DNA of 54,927 nt, taken from an uncultured OM182 clade bacterium (GTDB lineage Bacteria > Pseudomonadota > Gammaproteobacteria > Pseudomonadales > Azotimanducaceae). The position numbers and the translations under genes are program-made. Below the pieces are notes generated by a model, which had not been told where the DNA came from, made no database searches, and was given only the letters and a program-made list of their open reading frames with translations. The first letter of the stretch is position 1. Every line of letters begins with the position of its first letter. The stretch spans positions 1 to 54,927 of the forward strand of contig CAJJAA010000020.1 in the NCBI GenBank assembly GCA_905182025.1, given 5' to 3'. This document shows, piece after piece, positions 8,782 to 18,788 of the stretch.

Positions 8782-9867
8782 CTAAATTCTAGGTCCGACC
8801 TCCGTCACACCCATGTTTTGACCGCGATTTCGTATCAAATGGTCCATAAGAACAATTGCGACCATCGCTTCCGCAATCGGCGTCGCCCGCACACCCACGC
8901 AGGGATCGTGTCGACCCTTAGTGATTATTTCTGTTGGATTACCGTCCATATCGACGGTTTGGCCCGGTTGCGTGATGCTTGAGGTTGGTTTCAAAGCAAT
9001 TTTTGCAACAATATCCTGGCCGCTTGAGATACCACCAAGAATTCCCCCCGCATGGTTGGAGCTAAAACCGTTGGGTGTCATCTCGTCGCGATGTTGCGAT
9101 CCCCTTTGGGTAACGGTTTCAAAACCATCACCAATTTCCACGCCCTTGACTGCGTTGATCCCCATTAAGGCATGGGCCAATTCAGCATCAAGGCGATCGA
9201 AGACTGGCTCACCGAGTCCTGGAATCATATTTCGTGCAATAACCGTAATCTTGGCGCCAATTGAGTCCCCATCTCGCCTCAGCTGATCAATAAGTGCCTC
9301 CATTTCTGGCACCTTGTCGACATCCGGGCAGAAAAACGGATTTTGTTCAACAACATCAAAATCGATTGTTTCCGCAACAATGTGTCCCATCTGAGAGAGG
9401 TATCCCTTAACTTCTATATTGTGCGCTTGGGCAAGATACTTTTTAGCGATGGCTCCCGCGGCAACCCGCATTGCTGTCTCTCTAGCAGAGGCGCGTCCTC
9501 CGCCTCGATAGTCTCGGATACCGTATTTTTTGATATAAGTATAGTCGGCGTGGGCGGGTCTAAACTTATCTTTGATATCTGAGTAATCTTTTGATTTTTG
9601 ATTTTCATTCTCAATAATCAAACCTATCGCGGTGCCGGTCGTTTTACCCTCGAACACACCGGACAAGATCTTGACGCGATCCCCTTCTTTGCGCTGCGTA
9701 GCAAACTTTGAAGTCCCCGGCTTTCGACGATCCAGGTCGGGCTGAATATCGGCTTCCGTCAAGGGAATGCCCGGAGGACAGCCATCAACAATACAGCCAA
9801 GGGCTGCGCCATGGCTTTCACCGAAGGTCGTGACTCGAAATTGGTCACCAATACTACTGCCGGGCAT
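8782..9867 (-). CDS. aroC: Chorismate synthase
   Basis: Converts 5-enolpyruvylshikimate-3-phosphate to chorismate using reduced FMN. Family motifs are [14 protein letters not shown] near the N-terminus, [12 protein letters not shown] in the middle and [18 protein letters not shown] near the C-terminus. I place the start at the ATG at 9867, giving 361 residues. There the protein begins [13 protein letters not shown] like its relatives and an AGGAGA site sits just upstream. A longer in-frame reading to 9966 adds 33 residues that look non-coding and would run almost into folE. It is divergent from folE and convergent with the LysR gene. Confidence 0.97.
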   Translation of the reverse strand: MPGSSIGDQFRVTTFGESHGAALGCIVDGCPPGIPLTEADIQPDLDRRKPGTSKFATQRKEGDRVKILSGVFEGKTTGTAIGLIIENENQKSKDYSDIKDKFRPAHADYTYIKKYGIRDYRGGGRASARETAMRVAAGAIAKKYLAQAHNIEVKGYLSQMGHIVAETIDFDVVEQNPFFCPDVDKVPEMEALIDQLRRDGDSIGAKITVIARNMIPGLGEPVFDRLDAELAHALMGINAVKGVEIGDGFETVTQRGSQHRDEMTPNGFSSNHAGGILGGISSGQDIVAKIALKPTSSITQPGQTVDMDGNPTEIITKGRHDPCVGVRATPIAEAMVAIVLMDHLIRNRGQNMGVTEVGPRI

Positions 9868-9992
9868 AACATTCTCCTGAATAACTGAACCATTATAACG
9901 ACATTCGACGCCGATCGTATTCGAAATTATTTTGACGGTCGGCTCATGATGTCTTAGGGTAGCCATCTTTTGACATTACCGAAGCGAATTTT

Positions 9993-10541
9993 ATGAAAGA
10001 AGCTTTCAAAACAATTATTGAACAGGTCGGAGAAGACCCCTCCAGAGAGGGCTTATTGGACACACCGGACCGAGCTGCAAAGGCGATGAAGTTCCTGACC
10101 AAGGGCTATCAACAAACGATCGAGGAAGTCGTCAACAACGCACTTTTCGATTCTGATACTAATGAGATGGTCGTCGTTCAAGGAATCGAACTCTATTCGA
10201 TGTGCGAGCATCACATGTTACCGTTCATTGGACAGTGCCACGTGGCATACATCCCCACAGGTAAAGTGCTCGGACTATCGAAGATTGCCAGAATCGTTGA
10301 TATGTTCGCTCGAAGACTTCAAATTCAAGAGAATTTAACAAAACAGATTGCCGAGGCTATTCAAGAGGTCACGCAGGCAAGCGGTGTTAGCGTCATTATT
10401 GAAGCTAAACACATGTGCATGATGATGCGTGGAGTTGAGAAGCAGAACTCAATTATGAAAACGTCTGTGATGCTAGGTGAATTCAGAGAGAACGTTTCAA
10501 CGAGACTTGAGTTCATGTCACTACTGAACTCGCCGCATTAA
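9993..10541 (+). CDS. folE: GTP cyclohydrolase I
   Basis: Makes 7,8-dihydroneopterin triphosphate from GTP, the first step to tetrahydrofolate. The zinc ligands Cys71 and His74 lie in MCEHHMLPF and Cys142 in [11 protein letters not shown]; these are the hallmarks of the type IA zinc enzyme. The length is 182 residues, slightly short but complete. The start ATG lacks a strong ribosome-binding site. It is divergent from aroC. Confidence 0.96.
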   Translation: MKEAFKTIIEQVGEDPSREGLLDTPDRAAKAMKFLTKGYQQTIEEVVNNALFDSDTNEMVVVQGIELYSMCEHHMLPFIGQCHVAYIPTGKVLGLSKIARIVDMFARRLQIQENLTKQIAEAIQEVTQASGVSVIIEAKHMCMMMRGVEKQNSIMKTSVMLGEFRENVSTRLEFMSLLNSPH

Positions 10542-10675
10542 TTCGTATTAAAGGGCGACGGATGCTTCTGACTTCCTTGCCCTTTGTTGGTTTATCAAAC
10601 CGACTGAAATAGCTCTATACAATCGTCGTTTAGCGACTTGGTAAAGATACGCTGACGCTCTGACAGCCAGCTTGG

Positions 10676-11557
10676 CTAACGAAACAACACGATCTCTATT
10701 CTAACGACACCTTTATGTTCCGCTCCTATAGAGTTGGGTGCGATGGGACCAACTCCATGCGCTTGTATTTCCGCTTCGTCGATACCTTCTTGCTCTATTC
10801 GCTCGAGTATCGTGTCCGCAATCTGTTGAGTACGCTGTATTGAGTCCTGAATTGTTTCAGTCGATGTCAATTTCTCATGGACGACAACGGCTAAAAGCTT
10901 GTGGCGGTTTATCCGAATTGATTCCGCTATCGACGCGACTTGTACGTCTGTTACCTGATCCCAAAAACTAATTCGGCCTTGTAATCGCAGCTCAGAGTCA
11001 ACCAGCCGTTGATCAGGAACTTCATTATTATTAACGTCGGTTATCACGACCTGGTGAATATACCGCGCACCCGTTCCTCGCTGAGCAAGATATATCATTA
11101 CATAGGCTTGTTCGGACTCCAGCCAAGCCAGCATATAATATTGATATTGCTCTGGGCCGAACAATGTTGCTTTACTAAACACAGTATTTGCCCAGTAATT
11201 ACTGCTGCCACAACCTCGCCCACCGCATTCGAATATGATATTCCCCTTACTTTGGAGTTGTTCTAGGTAGTGTGCGGCGATTTCTTTAGTCGTAGATGAG
11301 TCCAGTACTTTCCTGGTAGTCGATAGCTTACGACCATGGACAAATTCTGAAGATTCGGCAATCTGGCGTGTGTTAACACGTTTGATTTTTCCTGTAATGA
11401 GCTCATAGATTTTGTTCTCCGTAAGTTGCTCCGAGGAGTCAAGTACAGAGTTCTCATAGGCCGGAATTAGCTCGGAGGCTTGCGAGCTGTTAAAAGCCAC
11501 TCCCGTAAAGCTGAAAAAAAATACTAACGTTATTATGAATAGTCGTCGATATGCCAT
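10676..11557 (-). CDS. DUF4892 domain exported protein
   Basis: A 293-residue protein with an N-terminal signal peptide (hydrophobic 8-24, cleavage probably near SQASE). The DUF4892 core is recognisable by FECGGRGCGSSNYWAN around residues 110-125. This is a gammaproteobacterial envelope family of unknown function. The last 80 residues (AVVVHEKL... to EIVLFR) resemble a small OmpA-like or self-interaction module, but I cannot prove this. Its ATG overlaps the end of sixA by 25 bases with a GAGGT site, so it is translated from the gpsA-sixA operon. Function is unknown. Confidence 0.8.
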   Translation of the reverse strand: MAYRRLFIITLVFFFSFTGVAFNSSQASELIPAYENSVLDSSEQLTENKIYELITGKIKRVNTRQIAESSEFVHGRKLSTTRKVLDSSTTKEIAAHYLEQLQSKGNIIFECGGRGCGSSNYWANTVFSKATLFGPEQYQYYMLAWLESEQAYVMIYLAQRGTGARYIHQVVITDVNNNEVPDQRLVDSELRLQGRISFWDQVTDVQVASIAESIRINRHKLLAVVVHEKLTSTETIQDSIQRTQQIADTILERIEQEGIDEAEIQAHGVGPIAPNSIGAEHKGVVRIEIVLFR

Positions 11558-11994
11558 TTTACCTCACCGCAATGTGGCTCAAACGATTCTGTTTGGATAC
11601 CAACAATCATACTTGTTTCAAGAAACACCTCTACATCGGTTAAACGATGCACGAGGTAACTAACCAACGGTTGATGACTGACTAGCAGACAAACTTTAGT
11701 GTCGACTTTTTTCGACAACAGGTTCAATACATCATCAACTTGTCCTTCGGGCACGAGTATATCTGAAACTTCGGGCTCGATTCGTACATCACTACTTTCA
11801 AGTATCAATTCCGTCGTTTGCCTTGCCCTAACTAGCGGACTCGTAATGATTAGATCCGGAAGTGGCTGTTGCAATCTTAGAAACTTATTATAATTATCAA
11901 CCACTTGCTCTTCGCCACGCCGAGTTAAATGTCGCTCGAAGTCAGAGGATGCTTGGGAAACCGCTTCTCCGTGTCGCATGACAAGCAACATCAT
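11533..11994 (-). CDS. sixA: Phosphohistidine phosphatase SixA
   Basis: Histidine-phosphatase-superfamily protein of 153 residues starting MMLLVMRHGEAV, with the catalytic RHG motif at residues 7-9. A TSPLVRARQT motif and the second catalytic His in LVSHQPLV are also present. SixA dephosphorylates phosphohistidine in HPt domains or the nitrogen PTS in E. coli. The ATG overlaps the gpsA stop by four bases (ATGA), which implies translational coupling. The gpsA-sixA neighbourhood is common in gammaproteobacteria. Confidence 0.92.
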   Translation of the reverse strand: MMLLVMRHGEAVSQASSDFERHLTRRGEEQVVDNYNKFLRLQQPLPDLIITSPLVRARQTTELILESSDVRIEPEVSDILVPEGQVDDVLNLLSKKVDTKVCLLVSHQPLVSYLVHRLTDVEVFLETSMIVGIQTESFEPHCGEVKWHIDDYS

Positions 11995-13001
11995 GTTAAT
12001 ACGAACTCAACATCTTCAGCTTGCTCACCCATCATGACGGCGTTGATCACGAATTCGACTGAAGCATCTTCAAACAAAATGCTATAAAGACCAGACACTA
12101 TCGGCATGTATACACCCATTTCATCTGCTTTTAATTTAACGGTCCTGACGGTGTTAATTCCTTCGGCTAACCGCCCTAGTTTTTCTGTCGCTTCAGCCAA
12201 CTTCAGACCTTGGCCAATGAAAGAGCCTAGTTGAAAGTTGCGACTCAATGGCGATCCACAGGTGACCATCAAATCGCCCACGCCGGCGAGTCCAAGGAAT
12301 GTGAGTGGTTTCGCGCCCATCGAGTGGGCAAACCGACTCATCTCGGCCAGACTCCTCGTCAACAACATCCCTTGAGTATTTTGGCCGACGCCAAGGGCAT
12401 TGGCGAAACCTGCAGCAATCGCATAGATATTCTTCAGCGAACCGGCCAATTCTACACCGTAGACATCATCGCTGGAATACACTCTGAAATAGGATGTGTG
12501 GAGAATCTCTTGGACCACTTTATTAAGATCAGGATATTCACTCGCAATCACCGTCGCTGTTATCTGTTTTTGAACGATTTCCTCAGCTAAATTAGGGCCA
12601 CTGAGGACGCCTCTGGGATTGTCTGGTAATTCTTGCGCGAGCACCTCACTCATCATGTGAAAACCAGCAGACTCGATACCTTTTGTGGTGCTAATGACCA
12701 TTGTGTCGGGGCGAATCATTGGACCTGCGAGCTGAACAACTTCGCGAAAAGCACCACTTGGTACACTAAAAAATATGACGTCGCATTCGGTGAGGCATTG
12801 ATGCAGGTCTGAAGTAGGATGCACACCGTCATTGATTTGGTAACCCGGCAATGATTTTTTATTTTCACGACTTTTCGAAATGGATTCAGCCTGAGCCGGA
12901 TCGCGAGACCATAGCCAAATATTCTGGCCGTTTTCTGCCAGAATATTTGCAATAGCTGTTCCGAACATGCCGGCGCCTAACACTGAAATCGTTTTGCTCA
13001 T
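11991..13001 (-). CDS. gpsA: Glycerol-3-phosphate dehydrogenase [NAD(P)+]
   Basis: Makes sn-glycerol-3-phosphate from dihydroxyacetone phosphate for phospholipid synthesis. The Rossmann motif GAGMFGTAIA is at residues 9-18, STTKGIES is present, and the catalytic Lys lies in LAGSLKNIYAIAAG. The 336-residue length is normal. It is the first gene of gpsA-sixA-DUF4892. A possible -10 (TATAGT, minus strand, 13034-13039) lies about 35 bases upstream. Confidence 0.97.
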   Translation of the reverse strand: MSKTISVLGAGMFGTAIANILAENGQNIWLWSRDPAQAESISKSRENKKSLPGYQINDGVHPTSDLHQCLTECDVIFFSVPSGAFREVVQLAGPMIRPDTMVISTTKGIESAGFHMMSEVLAQELPDNPRGVLSGPNLAEEIVQKQITATVIASEYPDLNKVVQEILHTSYFRVYSSDDVYGVELAGSLKNIYAIAAGFANALGVGQNTQGMLLTRSLAEMSRFAHSMGAKPLTFLGLAGVGDLMVTCGSPLSRNFQLGSFIGQGLKLAEATEKLGRLAEGINTVRTVKLKADEMGVYMPIVSGLYSILFEDASVEFVINAVMMGEQAEDVEFVLT

Positions 13002-13082
13002 ACCTTGACAATACCCATGCGTTCCAAGACTAGACTATACCCCATGAATATCCCCCCGTAAGCAACCCATGGCGAGGATTAT

Positions 13083-13128
13083 GTTCCCGAAACGGCGGGA
13101 ACGCATCAGGCTTTACAATGATTATAAT
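13083..13128 (+). promoter_or_regulatory. Inverted repeat plus TATAAT upstream of the DUF1631 gene
   Basis: A perfect inverted repeat GTTCCCG / CGGGAAC with a 6-base spacer occupies 13083-13102. A consensus -10 hexamer TATAAT lies at 13123-13128. The repeat would cover the -25 to -45 region of that promoter, a natural operator position. No convincing -35 is present. The site lies in the 293-base gap between the divergent gpsA and DUF1631 genes, which otherwise shows no coding signal. Confidence 0.4.
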
Positions 13129-13294
13129 CGCCGGCGTTACAAAATGATTGCAGAACGCTATCTCGTCTGCGAAACCACTAACAATTCATACATTACGCTT
13201 ACAATCCAGCGACTCCAACACACCATATTTCTATACAATCAAACCCAATAGGTTTATCTTTTATTGGGCGTATCCACTTGTATATATTAATCAA

Positions 13295-15703
13295 TTGTCA
13301 GAAATAGTCGAAAAACTGCAGAAAGCTGCCATTAGCTCGTTGAATCTTTCACTGCAATCCGTGCTGGACGAAAATAACCAATCTCTAGCGATCAGTCGAA
13401 ACCGTGACAAAATTCTTAAGAATTTCGTCGATAACATGAATAGAACTTTTGACAAGCTGACGGGCAAACACAAAGAAGACATCGTTGCTGTCGATTTCGA
13501 GTCACTCTCACTCGTTCAGGATGAGGAGTTAATGGCTATGGTTGCCGTGGAGGGCATGGTAGCCGCCTCTAGAAACCAGCATCTAGCGAGTTTCATAAGC
13601 TTCAACACGCGAATCAATTCGCTTTTTGAAGATAACGTAGTAAACGAGTCAACTAATCCACTAGACCCGCAACAAATCGCCGGCTCTTTCACACAAGCAA
13701 TCATCGAAGCGAAAATCGACTCAGGTGACAGTTTAAGGATCTACCGCAGCTTCAACACACACGTTCTAAAAAACATCGATAAAATAGTCCGTGAAGCAAA
13801 TCAAATACTCATCGACAACGGTGTCATGCCAAAACTTAGTGTGGACACAATCAGATCCAGACCCGCACCGTCGCGCACGTCTTCTCGCCGTGAAACAGAA
13901 GCGCCTAATATGAGTCCCTTTGGGGCCGTCGATGAAAACCGCTACAACGGTGTAACTGAACAACCAGAATTGTTTTCTATGATGCAGAGCTTGATGCATC
14001 AGGGCCTAACCGGCGCAGCCAACTCACAAACTATGCAGCCCAACGTTTCAACACTGCAAGGTGCTCCCGGCGGCATGCAAAGCCCAATGCCTGGCGACCT
14101 GAATGGCGCACCACAACAATATGCAGTACCTGCGTCCATGATGGCCAACACGCAATCGCAAGGTAACATACAACCCTTTATGCCTGCTCCGGGCCAGCAA
14201 GTTGAGATGATCGACCAGGCGCAGTTAATGAACATCCTGACGAACATCCAAAAATCACTAGAAGAGCGAAACACAGACCAGCTGCAGCCTACTAGCACCG
14301 AAGACGTGAACAAAATTGATATATCGAGTTCAGTCGGCGAAATGCTACAGGAGACGCAGAAAGAAGGTGTGATTTCCGCTGTCGATGGACAATCGTCCGA
14401 CATCATTAATCTCGTCACGCTCCTATACGACGCAATTTGGCAAGATGAGTCAGTGCCCATACCGATCAAAGAACTTATCGGTAGAACTCAGATTACGATC
14501 ATCAAAATTGCGCTTTCTGATACCACTTTTTTTAACAAGGAAGATCACCCTGCCCGGATGATACTCAATGAATTCGCAGAGGCCGGAATCGGCTGGACTG
14601 AAGTTGATAACCTTGCAGAAGATCCCCTTTACAAAAAGATCGAGTCATTAGTTGCAAAAATACAACAAAACTACGACGGTAACCTGGCGTTTATTGAGAA
14701 TCTTATTAAAGACTTTCGGAGCTTCAAGGCCAAAGAGATTGCCAAGACACGACAGCTAGAACAGAGCATCCTTAAATCCAAAGAACGAAAAGAGCGCCTC
14801 GGTGATATCGAGGAACTCGTTAGCCAAAAGATCAACGAACGAATATTAGGCCGGGAACTCGATCCTTTTGTCACGGAATTGCTGGAACTTCATTTCCATA
14901 AATTTATGGTCATGCTGGTACTTAAAGAAGGGCCAGGCAGTAATGCTTGGAAGCAATCAATTAATACCATTGACGTACTTCTTTGGAGCGTCGAGTTTCA
15001 TGAACAACGCGGCGACCGAAAACGACTTGAAACGGTCAACCCAAGATTACTTAACAATCTAAAAAAGGCTCTTAGAATTGCCCAGATCGATGCAGATGAA
15101 GTCAATTCACTCATTACTAGGCTGCAAGAAGTTCAGGAAAAAACATTTGCTTTTGAAGAGCAAGAAACAGCCGTGGAATCTACTCTAGAATTGTCGATGC
15201 TTGACGAATCCGCCGCAGTTGTGAGCGTGGAAGTAGTCGAAGAAACAACCCCGTCAGACAGCAACGACTCGGCAAACGACACAGATCCTACTGATGATAG
15301 CGAGCCAAACACATCGCTTTCAACTGAAGCACCAGAGCAAAAGGAGCAAGAAGAAATAAGTGCACTGTCCGAAGACGACCCCATTTTCGACCAGGTCGAT
15401 GCACTCTCGGTCGGCATTTGGGTTGAGTTTATCGGTGTCGACAGCGAGCAACCAATTCGATGTAAATTGGCGGCAAGGATTAACGCGATAGACAAATTTA
15501 TTTTCGTCAATCGTCAAGGCGTCAAAGTTGTTGAGAAAACACGTACGGGGCTGGCGCAAGAAATCTTTGACGGCACAGTCAAGATAATCAGTGACGGGCT
15601 TCTATTCAGCCGTGCTCTGGAGTCAGTGATTGGCGATTTACGTCACGCTCAGCACGAGCAGCATACGGGTGGCGCCTATCAAAAAGACTCAGCTGAAGCT
15701 TAG
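13295..15703 (+). CDS. DUF1631 family protein
   Basis: A large, mainly helical, cytoplasmic protein of a family known from Pseudomonas-like bacteria; I know of no established function. The N-terminal half has helical blocks around a Met/Gln/Pro-rich linker (about codons 240-310 of this reading). The middle is helical (ERILGRELDPFVTELLELHFHKFM). After an acidic linker, the C-terminus (from about 15395: LSVGIWVEFIG... KFIFVNRQGVKV) looks like a small PilZ-like beta barrel. The start is uncertain. I chose TTG at 13295, where family-like sequence (LSEIVEKLQKA) begins. The frame is open to 13148, but those 49 extra residues look non-coding. Neither start has a good ribosome-binding site. Confidence 0.8.
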   Translation: MSEIVEKLQKAAISSLNLSLQSVLDENNQSLAISRNRDKILKNFVDNMNRTFDKLTGKHKEDIVAVDFESLSLVQDEELMAMVAVEGMVAASRNQHLASFISFNTRINSLFEDNVVNESTNPLDPQQIAGSFTQAIIEAKIDSGDSLRIYRSFNTHVLKNIDKIVREANQILIDNGVMPKLSVDTIRSRPAPSRTSSRRETEAPNMSPFGAVDENRYNGVTEQPELFSMMQSLMHQGLTGAANSQTMQPNVSTLQGAPGGMQSPMPGDLNGAPQQYAVPASMMANTQSQGNIQPFMPAPGQQVEMIDQAQLMNILTNIQKSLEERNTDQLQPTSTEDVNKIDISSSVGEMLQETQKEGVISAVDGQSSDIINLVTLLYDAIWQDESVPIPIKELIGRTQITIIKIALSDTTFFNKEDHPARMILNEFAEAGIGWTEVDNLAEDPLYKKIESLVAKIQQNYDGNLAFIENLIKDFRSFKAKEIAKTRQLEQSILKSKERKERLGDIEELVSQKINERILGRELDPFVTELLELHFHKFMVMLVLKEGPGSNAWKQSINTIDVLLWSVEFHEQRGDRKRLETVNPRLLNNLKKALRIAQIDADEVNSLITRLQEVQEKTFAFEEQETAVESTLELSMLDESAAVVSVEVVEETTPSDSNDSANDTDPTDDSEPNTSLSTEAPEQKEQEEISALSEDDPIFDQVDALSVGIWVEFIGVDSEQPIRCKLAARINAIDKFIFVNRQGVKVVEKTRTGLAQEIFDGTVKIISDGLLFSRALESVIGDLRHAQHEQHTGGAYQKDSAEA

Positions 15704-15772
15704 GATTTGACTATCGCTGACCTTAGCCAATGACAAAAACCCTAAGCCTGCACAGCTGCTGCCCATGAAGTT

Positions 15773-17701
15773 TTATGCGCTCAGTTCTAGAAGCAGCTTG
15801 TTAAGTCGTTGTACATAACTCGCAGGCTCGTCGAGTGAACTGCCCTCCGCTAACATTGCTTGCTCGAATATCACCAACGATAGATCTTTGAAACGATCCA
15901 TATCTTGCTCATCGTTCAGTTTATTCACCAAAGGATGCTCAGGGTTTATTTCAAAAATCCGTTTCGTTTCTGGTACTTCCTGACCTGCAGATTCTAATAT
16001 CCTGCGCATCTGCATACCCATCTCATCATCATTAACAACGAGGCAGGCAGGCGAATCGGTTAACCGATGAGTGATTCGAACTTCTTCAACTCGATCTTCA
16101 AGTACCTCTTTAATCTTATCCAGCAGACTTTTGAATTCCTTTTCAACTTTCTCTTGCTCTTCCTTGGCTTCTTCATCGTCAAGCTCACCCAAATCAAGAG
16201 AACCTTTGGTAACGTCTTGGAATTGCTTGCCATCAAACTCTACCAACTGGTTCATAAGCCACTCATCAATTCTGTCAGTTAAGACAAGCACTTCGATGTC
16301 TTTCTTACGAAACACTTCAAGGTGAGGACTATTCTTAGCAGTATGGTAATTCTCAGCAGCAACAAAATAAATTTTGTCCTGACCTTCTTTCATGCGGCTA
16401 ATGTAGTCAGTCAACGATTGATTTTGAACTTCAGAATCACTCGTGGTGGATGTAAAACGAAGTAATTTCGAGATTTTTTCCTTATTTGCAAAGTCCTCTG
16501 CAGGGCCCTCTTTCAGTACTTGACCAAACTCTTCCCAAAATGACTGGTAGGTCGCTGCGTCTTTTTTTGCTAATTTCTCTAATGAGTCCAGTGCACGTTT
16601 GGTCAATGCTGTTCGCATCGAATCAATTGCGGGGTCTTTTTGAAGAATTTCCCGTGAGACGTTTAACGACAAATCATTTGAATCAACCACGCCTTTGATA
16701 AAACGTAGATACAAAGGCAGAAATTGTTCTGCCTCATCCATAATGAAAACTCGCTGAACATAGAGTTTCAAACCTCTAGGTGCTTCTCGCTGCCACATAT
16801 CAAAAGGCGCCTTAGATGGCACATAGATCAAACTCGTGTAATCGAGCTTTCCCTCAACCTTGTTATGGCTCCAAGTAAGCGCGTCTTGGAAGTCGTGGGA
16901 AACATACTTATAGAACTCCTGATATTCCTCATCAGAAATTTCACTGCGAGAGCGAGTCCAAAGTGCTTGAGCAGAGTTTACCGCTTCGTATTCAACCTGA
17001 ACTTCAACTTCTTTTTCTTCACCCTCTTCACCAGCATCAGCAACAGGCATCTCTTCTTTCAGCATCTCAACAGGCACAGAAATATGATCTGCATATTTCT
17101 TGATGACACTCTTCACCCGCCAGCTATCTGCGAAATCTTTCTCATCAGCCTTTAGGTATAAAGTGACAGATGTACCTCTTGCTGCGCGTTCTATCGTCTC
17201 TATCTCAAAATCTGCTTCGCCTATCGAAATCCAACGTACGCCCTCAGATTCTGCGGACCTTGCGGAACGCGTTTCAACCACAACTTTATCGGCAACGATA
17301 AATGAAGAGTAAAAACCAACACCAAACTGTCCAATGAGTTGTGCATCCTTTTGCTGATCACCCGTTAAAGCATCCAAAAATTGCGCTGTACCGGATTTAG
17401 CAATTGTGCCTAGATTGGCGATCGCTTCATCTCGCGTCATGCCAATACCGTTGTCGCTGATAGTGATGGTCCCAGCGTCTTCGTCCAGATCAACCCGAAC
17501 ACCAAGGTTGACGTCGCCACCTAATAGATCGGCGTCCGAAAGGCTCTCAAACCGGAGCTTATCAATTGCATCGGAGGCATTTGAGACCAATTCTCGAAGA
17601 AAGATCTCTTTGTTGCTATACAGCGAATGAATCATTAACTGAAGCAGCTGTTTAGCTTCAGATTGAAATCCAAGCGTTTCTTTTTGTGCGTCAACCGACA
17701 T
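15773..17701 (-). CDS. htpG: Chaperone protein HtpG (Hsp90)
   Basis: Bacterial Hsp90, an ATP-dependent cytoplasmic chaperone dimer. The GHKL ATPase motifs are [22 protein letters not shown] and GQFGVGFYS. The middle-domain motif SREILQ and the C-terminal dimerisation region complete it. The length is 642 residues. The ATG has AAGGCGAC upstream. A sigma-32-type promoter lies directly upstream (17739-17766), so heat-shock control is likely. It follows sucD on the same strand but is separated from it by a terminator. Confidence 0.98.
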   Translation of the reverse strand: MSVDAQKETLGFQSEAKQLLQLMIHSLYSNKEIFLRELVSNASDAIDKLRFESLSDADLLGGDVNLGVRVDLDEDAGTITISDNGIGMTRDEAIANLGTIAKSGTAQFLDALTGDQQKDAQLIGQFGVGFYSSFIVADKVVVETRSARSAESEGVRWISIGEADFEIETIERAARGTSVTLYLKADEKDFADSWRVKSVIKKYADHISVPVEMLKEEMPVADAGEEGEEKEVEVQVEYEAVNSAQALWTRSRSEISDEEYQEFYKYVSHDFQDALTWSHNKVEGKLDYTSLIYVPSKAPFDMWQREAPRGLKLYVQRVFIMDEAEQFLPLYLRFIKGVVDSNDLSLNVSREILQKDPAIDSMRTALTKRALDSLEKLAKKDAATYQSFWEEFGQVLKEGPAEDFANKEKISKLLRFTSTTSDSEVQNQSLTDYISRMKEGQDKIYFVAAENYHTAKNSPHLEVFRKKDIEVLVLTDRIDEWLMNQLVEFDGKQFQDVTKGSLDLGELDDEEAKEEQEKVEKEFKSLLDKIKEVLEDRVEEVRITHRLTDSPACLVVNDDEMGMQMRRILESAGQEVPETKRIFEINPEHPLVNKLNDEQDMDRFKDLSLVIFEQAMLAEGSSLDEPASYVQRLNKLLLELSA

Positions 17702-17738
17702 ATATGTCGCCTTTTTACTTAAGATTGGGTTGCAAGAT

Positions 17739-17766
17739 AAATGGGGTCAAAAATATCGATTTCAAG
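17739..17766 (-). promoter_or_regulatory. Sigma-32 (RpoH) heat-shock promoter of htpG
   Basis: On the minus strand the sequence reads CTTGAAA, 13 bases, then CCCCATTT. These match the E. coli RpoH consensus elements (CTTGAAA and CCCCATnT) at essentially every position. The spacing fits, and the start of transcription would fall about 30 bases before the htpG ATG. Confidence 0.88.
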
Positions 17767-17852
17767 GGTTGAAATCAGCTTGATCCCTTTGGGGGTAAAC
17801 AGAAATACATTATTGTGACGGAAACGTAGGGGACAAGGTCGGCTCAAAAGTA

Positions 17853-17891
17853 TTCAACCGATATCTAGTAACCAACCAGATACCGATTGAA
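17853..17891 (-). terminator. Rho-independent terminator of the sdh-suc operon
   Basis: Downstream of sucD on the minus strand, TTCAATCGGTATCT and AGATATCGGTTGAA pair over 14 positions around an 11-base loop, followed by TACTTTTG. Two positions are G-U pairs as minus-strand RNA but would be A-C mismatches on the other strand, so the hairpin is meant for the sucD transcript. Confidence 0.8.
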
Positions 17892-17915
17892 ATCTCAAAA
17901 CTGACTTGGGGCTAT

Positions 17916-18788
17916 TTACCAGCCAGTGACGGACTTTAACGTATTGCCTATTTCGGCAAGACTTTTACAGGTCGTCACGCCAGCCGCATTCAAGGCAGCG
18001 AATTTATCCTCTGCTGTACCTTTACCACCGGCAATAATCGCGCCTGCATGACCCATCCGTTTGCCGGGGGGCGCAGTAACACCAGCGATATAACCTATAA
18101 CTGGCTTGCTGACATTCGACTTTATGAACTCAGCCGCTTCTTCTTCTGCATTACCACCGATTTCACCAACCATGATAATTGCTTCAGTCGTCGGGTCAGC
18201 CTCGAACATCGCCAAGATATCAATGAAATTGCTTCCAGGAATTGGGTCTCCACCTATGCCAACACAACTGCTCTGGCCAAAACCCAAATCGGTTGTCTGC
18301 TTCACAGCTTCATATGTCAGCGTACCTGAACGAGAAACGATGCCGACCTTTCCTGGCAGATGAATTTCGCCAGGCATGATGCCAATCTTGCATTCTCCCG
18401 GTGTAATTACACCAGGGCAGTTTGGCCCGATAAGTCGGACACCCTGCGCGTCAAGAGCTGCTTTCACTTCGAGCATATCCAACGTAGGCACACCTTCGGT
18501 GATACAGACAATCAGTTTTATGCCCGCTTCGGCCGCTTCGAGTATGCCATCCTTCGCAAAAGGTGCTGGTACGTAGATTACCGATGCATCAGCACCCGTT
18601 TCATTAACGGCATCCTTAACCGTGTTGAATACCGGCAGGTCTAGGTGCGTTTGGCCACCCTTACCTGGCGTAACACCGCCGACCATTTTAGTGCCGTAGG
18701 CAATCGACTGAGTCGAGTGAAGCGTCCCTTGAGAACCTGTGAAACCCTGACAGATAACCTTCGTATTCTTATCGATTAATATGCTCAT
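17916..18788 (-). CDS. sucD: Succinate-CoA ligase [ADP-forming] alpha subunit
   Basis: CoA-binding subunit of succinyl-CoA synthetase, which makes ATP/GTP at the TCA cycle's substrate-level step. It has the N-terminal Rossmann CoA-binding motif GFTGSQGT and the phospho-histidine in [10 protein letters not shown]. The 290-residue length is standard. Its ATG overlaps the sucC stop by four bases and is preceded by AGGAGG. It is the last gene of the sdh-suc operon; a terminator follows. Confidence 0.98.
   Translation of the reverse strand: MSILIDKNTKVICQGFTGSQGTLHSTQSIAYGTKMVGGVTPGKGGQTHLDLPVFNTVKDAVNETGADASVIYVPAPFAKDGILEAAEAGIKLIVCITEGVPTLDMLEVKAALDAQGVRLIGPNCPGVITPGECKIGIMPGEIHLPGKVGIVSRSGTLTYEAVKQTTDLGFGQSSCVGIGGDPIPGSNFIDILAMFEADPTTEAIIMVGEIGGNAEEEAAEFIKSNVSKPVIGYIAGVTAPPGKRMGHAGAIIAGGKGTAEDKFAALNAAGVTTCKSLAEIGNTLKSVTGW

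Noticed and set aside
9868..9966. N-terminal extension of chorismate synthase
   Set aside because: The internal ATG has a good ribosome-binding site and the family's conserved N-terminus; the extension has neither.
10550..10601. AAAGGGC / GCCCTTT and GGTTT-ATC-AAACC after folE as terminators
   Set aside because: Large loop in the first, five-base stem in the second, no U-tract for either.
13999..14469. 156-codon open frame opposite the DUF1631 gene
   Set aside because: Cys/Ser-rich translation caused by the Met/Gln-rich linker of the true gene on the other strand.
15698..15747. Inverted repeat GCTTAGG / CCTAAGC between DUF1631 and htpG as a terminator
   Set aside because: The loop would be 36 bases and no U-tract follows; too weak to call.
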